Translations under genes and position numbers: made by a program
Shown: one piece after another, positions 33,325-37,123 of the stretch
Layout of the letters: every line of letters begins with the position of its first letter
Position numbering within the stretch: the stretch's first letter is position 1
Notes under the pieces: generated by a model
Database searches by the model: none
What the model was told of the DNA's origin: nothing
Seen by the model: only the letters and a program-made list of their open reading frames with translations
NCBI RefSeq assembly: GCF_021532375.1
Contig: NZ_JAKGAP010000062.1
Location: forward strand, 1-37,123
DNA from: Paenibacillus alkaliterrae
Lineage (GTDB): Bacteria > Bacillota > Bacilli > Paenibacillales > Paenibacillaceae
Direction of reading: 5' to 3'
Length of the DNA stretch: 37,123 bases

Positions 33325-34212
33325 TCACTCACTTTTACGAAATATACGCTCCGCGGCGTTAAAATCCTCGTACTGCGGCTTGTGCGCGGAGATGAGCGAC
33401 TCCATGCTGCCGAGACAGAGAAAGCCGGACGCGGATAAGCTGTCAATAAACAAATCATGCACCCGATTTTGCAGATCGGCGTCAAAATAGATGAGCACGT
33501 TGCGGCATAAAATGATGTGAAATTCGTTAAAAGAGCGATCCGTCGCCAAATTATGCTGTGCGAACATCATGTTTTCTTTTAGATAGGGGTGAAAATAAGC
33601 ATGCTCATGATCCGTCGTGTAGTAGGAAGAGAACTCCTTGGTGCCGCCTGCCTGAAGGTAGTTTTTGGTGAAGGACTGCATCCGCTTTAACGGGAATTTT
33701 CCTTGCTTGGCAAAAGCGATCAAATTTTCGTTCATATCCGTCGCATAGATCCTGGCTTTGCCCAGCAGTCCTTCCTCCAGCAGCAGGATAGCCATCGAAT
33801 AAACCTCTTCCCCCGTGGCGCAGCCCGCATGCCAAATCCGAATCTCCGGAAGCTCTTTAAGGAAGGGAACGACATCCCGCCGAAAGGCCAGGAAGAAGCC
33901 CGGATCACGATACATTTCCGTTACTTTGATCGAGAAATCATTTAATAATTTATCGATAAACTTTGGCTCATGAAGGACCTTCTCAAGGAGAGCCGTTATC
34001 GTCGAGAGGCCCTCCACATTCATGCGATGCGAAATTCTTCTACTTAGCGACGAGCGCAAATAATGACGAAAATCAAAACCGTGAGTGCGATGAATGCCCT
34101 CTAGAAGCAAATCGATTTCGATTTGCTTCAGGCTGTCCTGCCTTGCGTCGTCTAAGTCAGCTTCTTCCTCTTCCCAATACGTACTCAATGGCCCACCTGC
34201 TTTGTCAGCCAT
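33325..34212 (-). CDS. CheR-type protein-glutamate methyltransferase
   Basis: A 295-residue protein with an N-terminal helical CheR domain (about 30-90) and a SAM-binding domain (about 95-290). Motifs are FSIKVTEMYRDPGFF, the SAM loop IWHAGCATGEEVYSMAILLL, YATDMNENLI, and ILCRNVLIYFD. CheR methylates receptor glutamates with S-adenosylmethionine. A 30-residue acidic extension precedes the domain. The gene overlaps the end of the sensor kinase gene by 28 bases, so translation is coupled. No receptor or CheB gene is in the window, so it probably works within a hybrid-kinase signalling system and not in flagellar chemotaxis. Confidence 0.9.
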   Translation of the reverse strand: MADKAGGPLSTYWEEEEADLDDARQDSLKQIEIDLLLEGIHRTHGFDFRHYLRSSLSRRISHRMNVEGLSTITALLEKVLHEPKFIDKLLNDFSIKVTEMYRDPGFFLAFRRDVVPFLKELPEIRIWHAGCATGEEVYSMAILLLEEGLLGKARIYATDMNENLIAFAKQGKFPLKRMQSFTKNYLQAGGTKEFSSYYTTDHEHAYFHPYLKENMMFAQHNLATDRSFNEFHIILCRNVLIYFDADLQNRVHDLFIDSLSASGFLCLGSMESLISAHKPQYEDFNAAERIFRKSE

Positions 34213-36929
34213 ACCCGCATCAAAGAGAATAGCTGTTCCATATTTAATGGCTTGCTAATATAATCGGAGGCGCCGGCCTCTAAGCATTTATCGCGGTCGT
34301 TCTTCATGGCTTTGGAGGTAAGCGCAATGATCGGCGTTTCCAGCATGGCCGTATCCTGACGAATCGCTCTCATCGCTTCAAAGCCATCCATAACGGGCAT
34401 CATAATATCCATGAGCACGAGGTCAAAGCCGGTCTGCTGCTGCAGAATATCCAAGCAATGCTTTCCATTATTCGCGACCGTAACGATAAATTGTTTGCTT
34501 TCGAGCGCTTTGACGAGCGCGAATACGTTGCGGGAGTCATCCTCGACAAGAAGCACTCTCTTGCCCTTAAACAGGGATACTTCAAATTCGTTAGCCTGAC
34601 TTATAGTCGGTTCCATCCAATCAGGAGCAGGAACGATGTCCTGCGCGGCTGCGGCTGCTTCATGGTGCTCCACCGCAAGCTGCTCCTTCTCCATATTCGG
34701 TCTGCTTGGGACGTAGAGCGTAAACGTGCTTCCTTGCTGAACCTCGCTCTTCAGGACGATGCGTCCGCCTAATAGTCTCGTAAACTCATTGCATATTGAC
34801 AATCCAAGTCCCGTACCGCCATATTGCCGGGTCGTTTCACCGTCGACCTGCTGGAAGGCTTCAAAGATGAGCTGCTGCTTATTCTTCGGAATGCCGATTC
34901 CCGTATCTGTTACGGAAATAGCCAATACCGTATCATTCAAACAGGATGGAACATATTTCTTTATGCTCTCCGTGTCAGCGTTTTGTATGCAAAGCGTTAC
35001 TGAGCCCGTCTCCGTAAACTTGAACGCATTGGACAACAGATTTTTCATAACTTGCTGCAGCCGCTGACCGTCCGTATAGAGCACGGCTGGAACATCGTCA
35101 GCTACGCTGATTTGGAAGGAGAGTCCTTTCTTTTCCGCAATAGGGCTGAAGCCGAGCTTCATATGCTCCGGAATTTCGGAGACATTAACTTCATCCATCG
35201 TCAAAATAACTTTGCCTGCTTCGATTTTTGACAAATCCAAAATATCGTCAATGAGCGCCAGCAAATCATTGCCGGAGCTGTGAATGACCGCTGCATAACC
35301 CTCTTCCTCCGGGGTGAGCGTTTGGTTTTCATTTTCGGAGAGGATTTGCGATAAAATCAAAATGCAGTTTAACGGCGTCCGCAGCTCATGCGACATGTTA
35401 GCCAAAAAATTGGACTTGTATTGCGAGCTTTGCTTCAACTGCTCGGAATAGCTTTCGAGCTCTGCCTTCGCTTTCTCCAGCTCTTTCGTTTTTTGCTCGG
35501 CGAACAGGTTCTGCTCCTCCAGATGCTCGGTCGTCATGCGCATCTCTTCCTGCTGCATCTGCAGTTCCTCAGACTGGGCCTGCAGCTCCTCGGTTTGCGC
35601 TTGAAGCTCCTCGGTTAATACCTGCGATTCGCTTAGAAGCCGCTCAACCTCCATGCGGCCGGCGACATTGTTGACAGCAACGCCGAAGTGGTTTTCGATC
35701 AGCTCCAGCAGCTTCAAATGCTGGGACGTGAAGGATTCTGCGGATGCGAACTCCACCACAGCAACTGCCTTGCCTTCAAATTCGATAGGAACGACCAAGA
35801 TGCTTTGCGGCGTTACCTGCGCAAGTCCAGATTTAATGATAATCGGATGATCGGGCGCCGTGTTAAGCAGAAACGTTCGATTCTCTACTGCGGCCTGGCC
35901 GACCAGCCCTTCGCCGAGACGGAAGCTGGCAATGCCTTCTTCTTCGCCGGAAGCGGCATAGGAGCCAATCTTGACGATCCTCTGCTGCTCTCCGGCACCC
36001 TGACGAATATAAAAAACTCCGTAAATAGCGTTCAATATAGGAGCGAGCTTGGAAAGAAAGGATTCCGCCAGCGTCTTCATATCGTTAATTCCTTGATTCA
36101 TGGTGGCCACCTCGGCTACCTTGGTTTGAATCCAGTTTTGGTTGTTCACGTTATCAAGGAGCGCATTCGTTGCATCGGCCAGCTCTTTAATTTCATCACG
36201 TGCGGTTACATTTATTCGAGTAGACAAATCTCCGCCGGGGGATGCGATGTCCGTGATGGACTTTACTACCTGTTTTATCGTCTTCACAATAGTGCCGGAT
36301 ACAAAGGATACGATCATAAAGGCTGCGACCGATACTAGGAGCAGCATCGTGTATAAGCCGATAATCAGATTGTTGTTTCTATTTTCGAGCTGCATTAAAT
36401 GGTTTTGGGTTGATTCGATCTCTGTCTGGCGAATATTCTCGAATTGGATGCGCAGCAGATCTATATCTTGTTTTGCTTTGTCTTCATAAAAAAAATCAAT
36501 AATTTCCTGCGTATTGTTATCTTTTCTTAATGCAATGGTAGGCTCGCCTGCCGTAGCGATCCAATTTTCGATGATCAGCTTGATTTCCTCTAGAATCTTC
36601 TTTGCAGCCGGGTTATCGGAAAGGTATGGATACAGGATATTGTAATTAGCTTCCCATTCTTTTTTTCCTTTTATATAAGGATCCAAGTAAGCCTCGTCTC
36701 CCGTAATAATAAATCCGCGCTGGCTTGTTTCCATGCTTATGGCATTATAGCGAATGGTCGTAATCAGGTTTTGAATTTCGATATCGCGGCTTGCTATCGT
36801 TTCGATTTCATTCTGCAGGGAAGATATTCTTTCGCTGACAACGATAGTAGCTGCTCCTAAGCAACATATGACAAGAAAATAGCCGATTAAAATTTTTGTC
36901 CGAATCGTTAATCTAACATTTTGCAGCAT
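34185..36929 (-). CDS. hybrid sensor histidine kinase / response regulator
   Basis: The frame runs further upstream into the tnpB element, but ATG 36929 (or 36932) lies behind AAAGGAG, giving 914 residues. Order: membrane segment (about 12-32), CHASE3-type extracellular helical domain (about 35-175), second membrane segment (about 185-210), HAMP (about 210-265), GAF (about 285-430), and a Gln/Glu-rich coiled coil (about 435-505). Then come HisKA with phospho-accepting His514 in SHELRTPLN, HATPase with DTGIGIP and GGTGLGL, and a receiver with Asp841 in LMDIMMP. It would sense an outside signal and pass phosphate to its own receiver. The partner CheR overlaps it. An element end lies only about 35 bases upstream of its start. 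Confidence 0.9.
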   Translation of the reverse strand: MLQNVRLTIRTKILIGYFLVICCLGAATIVVSERISSLQNEIETIASRDIEIQNLITTIRYNAISMETSQRGFIITGDEAYLDPYIKGKKEWEANYNILYPYLSDNPAAKKILEEIKLIIENWIATAGEPTIALRKDNNTQEIIDFFYEDKAKQDIDLLRIQFENIRQTEIESTQNHLMQLENRNNNLIIGLYTMLLLVSVAAFMIVSFVSGTIVKTIKQVVKSITDIASPGGDLSTRINVTARDEIKELADATNALLDNVNNQNWIQTKVAEVATMNQGINDMKTLAESFLSKLAPILNAIYGVFYIRQGAGEQQRIVKIGSYAASGEEEGIASFRLGEGLVGQAAVENRTFLLNTAPDHPIIIKSGLAQVTPQSILVVPIEFEGKAVAVVEFASAESFTSQHLKLLELIENHFGVAVNNVAGRMEVERLLSESQVLTEELQAQTEELQAQSEELQMQQEEMRMTTEHLEEQNLFAEQKTKELEKAKAELESYSEQLKQSSQYKSNFLANMSHELRTPLNCILILSQILSENENQTLTPEEEGYAAVIHSSGNDLLALIDDILDLSKIEAGKVILTMDEVNVSEIPEHMKLGFSPIAEKKGLSFQISVADDVPAVLYTDGQRLQQVMKNLLSNAFKFTETGSVTLCIQNADTESIKKYVPSCLNDTVLAISVTDTGIGIPKNKQQLIFEAFQQVDGETTRQYGGTGLGLSICNEFTRLLGGRIVLKSEVQQGSTFTLYVPSRPNMEKEQLAVEHHEAAAAAQDIVPAPDWMEPTISQANEFEVSLFKGKRVLLVEDDSRNVFALVKALESKQFIVTVANNGKHCLDILQQQTGFDLVLMDIMMPVMDGFEAMRAIRQDTAMLETPIIALTSKAMKNDRDKCLEAGASDYISKPLNMEQLFSLMRVWLTKQVGH

Positions 36930-36962
36930 CATAGGCTCCTTTATTAATAGTAGTTTAGTAGT

Positions 36963-37123
36963 AATGAATACTCCCACCACTTACCGATGCAGACGCTTCG
37001 GCTGAAGTGGGGGTTTCTGATGTATCATCCTTACTTATTTCAGGATGCTTAACACCAGTGGAGTTGACACATTGATGGTCTGGTTACCACCCAACCCCTC
37101 TATCCCATCGGTTCCTTTGGCGG
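36963..37123 (-). mobile_element. second copy of the tnpB element, inverted, cut by the window edge
   Basis: On the minus strand this stretch repeats the 3' end of the element at 27124-28389, with only a few substitutions. The end of tnpB, the CCACTT/AAGTGG right-end hairpin (36977-37010 region) and TATTCATT are all present, then homology stops at 36963. The hairpin loop differs at three positions and the stem has one wobble change. The putative guide is the following host sequence TACTACTAAACTACTATTAA, just upstream of the sensor kinase. Confidence 0.8.
37035..37123 (-). CDS. tnpB: C-terminal end of tnpB in the second element copy
   Basis: About 29 codons before the stop at 37035 read GTDGIEGLGGNQTINVST and end LVLSILK, differing from the first copy at a handful of residues. 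The rest of the gene is beyond the window, so whether this copy is intact cannot be judged. Confidence 0.75.
   Translation of the reverse strand, partial: AKGTDGIEGLGGNQTINVSTPLVLSILK

Noticed and set aside
36933..36980. Longer N-terminus of the sensor kinase
   Set aside because: The extra residues are encoded by the element end and the ribosome binding site itself; AAAGGAG points to ATG 36929 or 36932.
1..37123. tRNA, rRNA and CRISPR features
   Set aside because: No tRNA-like cloverleaf, rRNA stretch or repeat-spacer array was recognised on either strand by eye.

Overview
The window looks like the chromosome of a Paenibacillus-type Firmicute (Paenibacillaceae). Reasons are strong GGAGG-type ribosome binding sites, TTG and GTG starts, a LacI-type regulator with GAAACGTTTC operators, Bacillus-style cre and LexA-box sequences, sugar ABC transporters with no ATPase gene of their own, and DUF5696/Yip1-type genes that are typical of that group. 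This assignment is inferred from the sequence alone.

Region 1 (about 250-26,970, all + strand) is one large glycan-use locus, most likely for beta-1,2-glucan or sophoro-oligosaccharides. It starts with a GH94 phosphorylase of the 1,2-beta-oligoglucan phosphorylase type and a GH3 beta-glucosidase that is broken by an internal deletion. A TIM-barrel sugar isomerase/epimerase and a Gfo/Idh/MocA dehydrogenase follow. Next comes a long transport operon: a lipoprotein sugar-binding protein, a 1018-residue chimeric binding protein, two permeases, an NHL-propeller/Yip1 membrane protein, a DUF5696 protein, two more permeases and a second Gfo/Idh/MocA enzyme. The locus ends with a LacI-type regulator, a GH35 enzyme and a GH144-like enzyme. 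Seven exact GAAACGTTTC palindromes mark four promoter regions, in pairs before GH94, GH3 and the binding protein and singly before GH35. They almost certainly define one LacI-family regulon. Cre-like sequences lie over three of these promoters, suggesting added CcpA control.

Region 2 (about 26,975-28,660) is decaying DNA. The ends of a GH88-like hydrolase gene remain, split by an IS1341-type (tnpB-only) element whose tnpB is itself internally deleted. A terminator closes the region.

Region 3 (about 28,830-33,300) is a single secreted 1412-residue GH32 fructan enzyme with four repeated LamG-like modules, a Big-type module and a ricin-type lectin. It has a full-match cre just before its start codon and a strong terminator shared with the convergent genes.

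Region 4 (33,325-36,929, - strand) holds a hybrid sensor kinase overlapping a CheR-type methyltransferase. A second copy of the tnpB element, in inverted orientation and cut by the window edge, lies immediately upstream of the kinase. The two element copies bracket Regions 3 and 4.

How it would work (inference): oligosaccharides are captured at the cell surface and imported. GH94 phosphorolyses them to glucose 1-phosphate, GH144 and GH35 trim or rearrange chains, and the dehydrogenase/isomerase set handles oxidised or unusual sugars. The damaged GH3 would have finished the disaccharide. The least understood and most interesting part is the seven-gene membrane cassette at 9,548-20,680 (chimeric binding protein, NHL-Yip1, DUF5696, four permeases).
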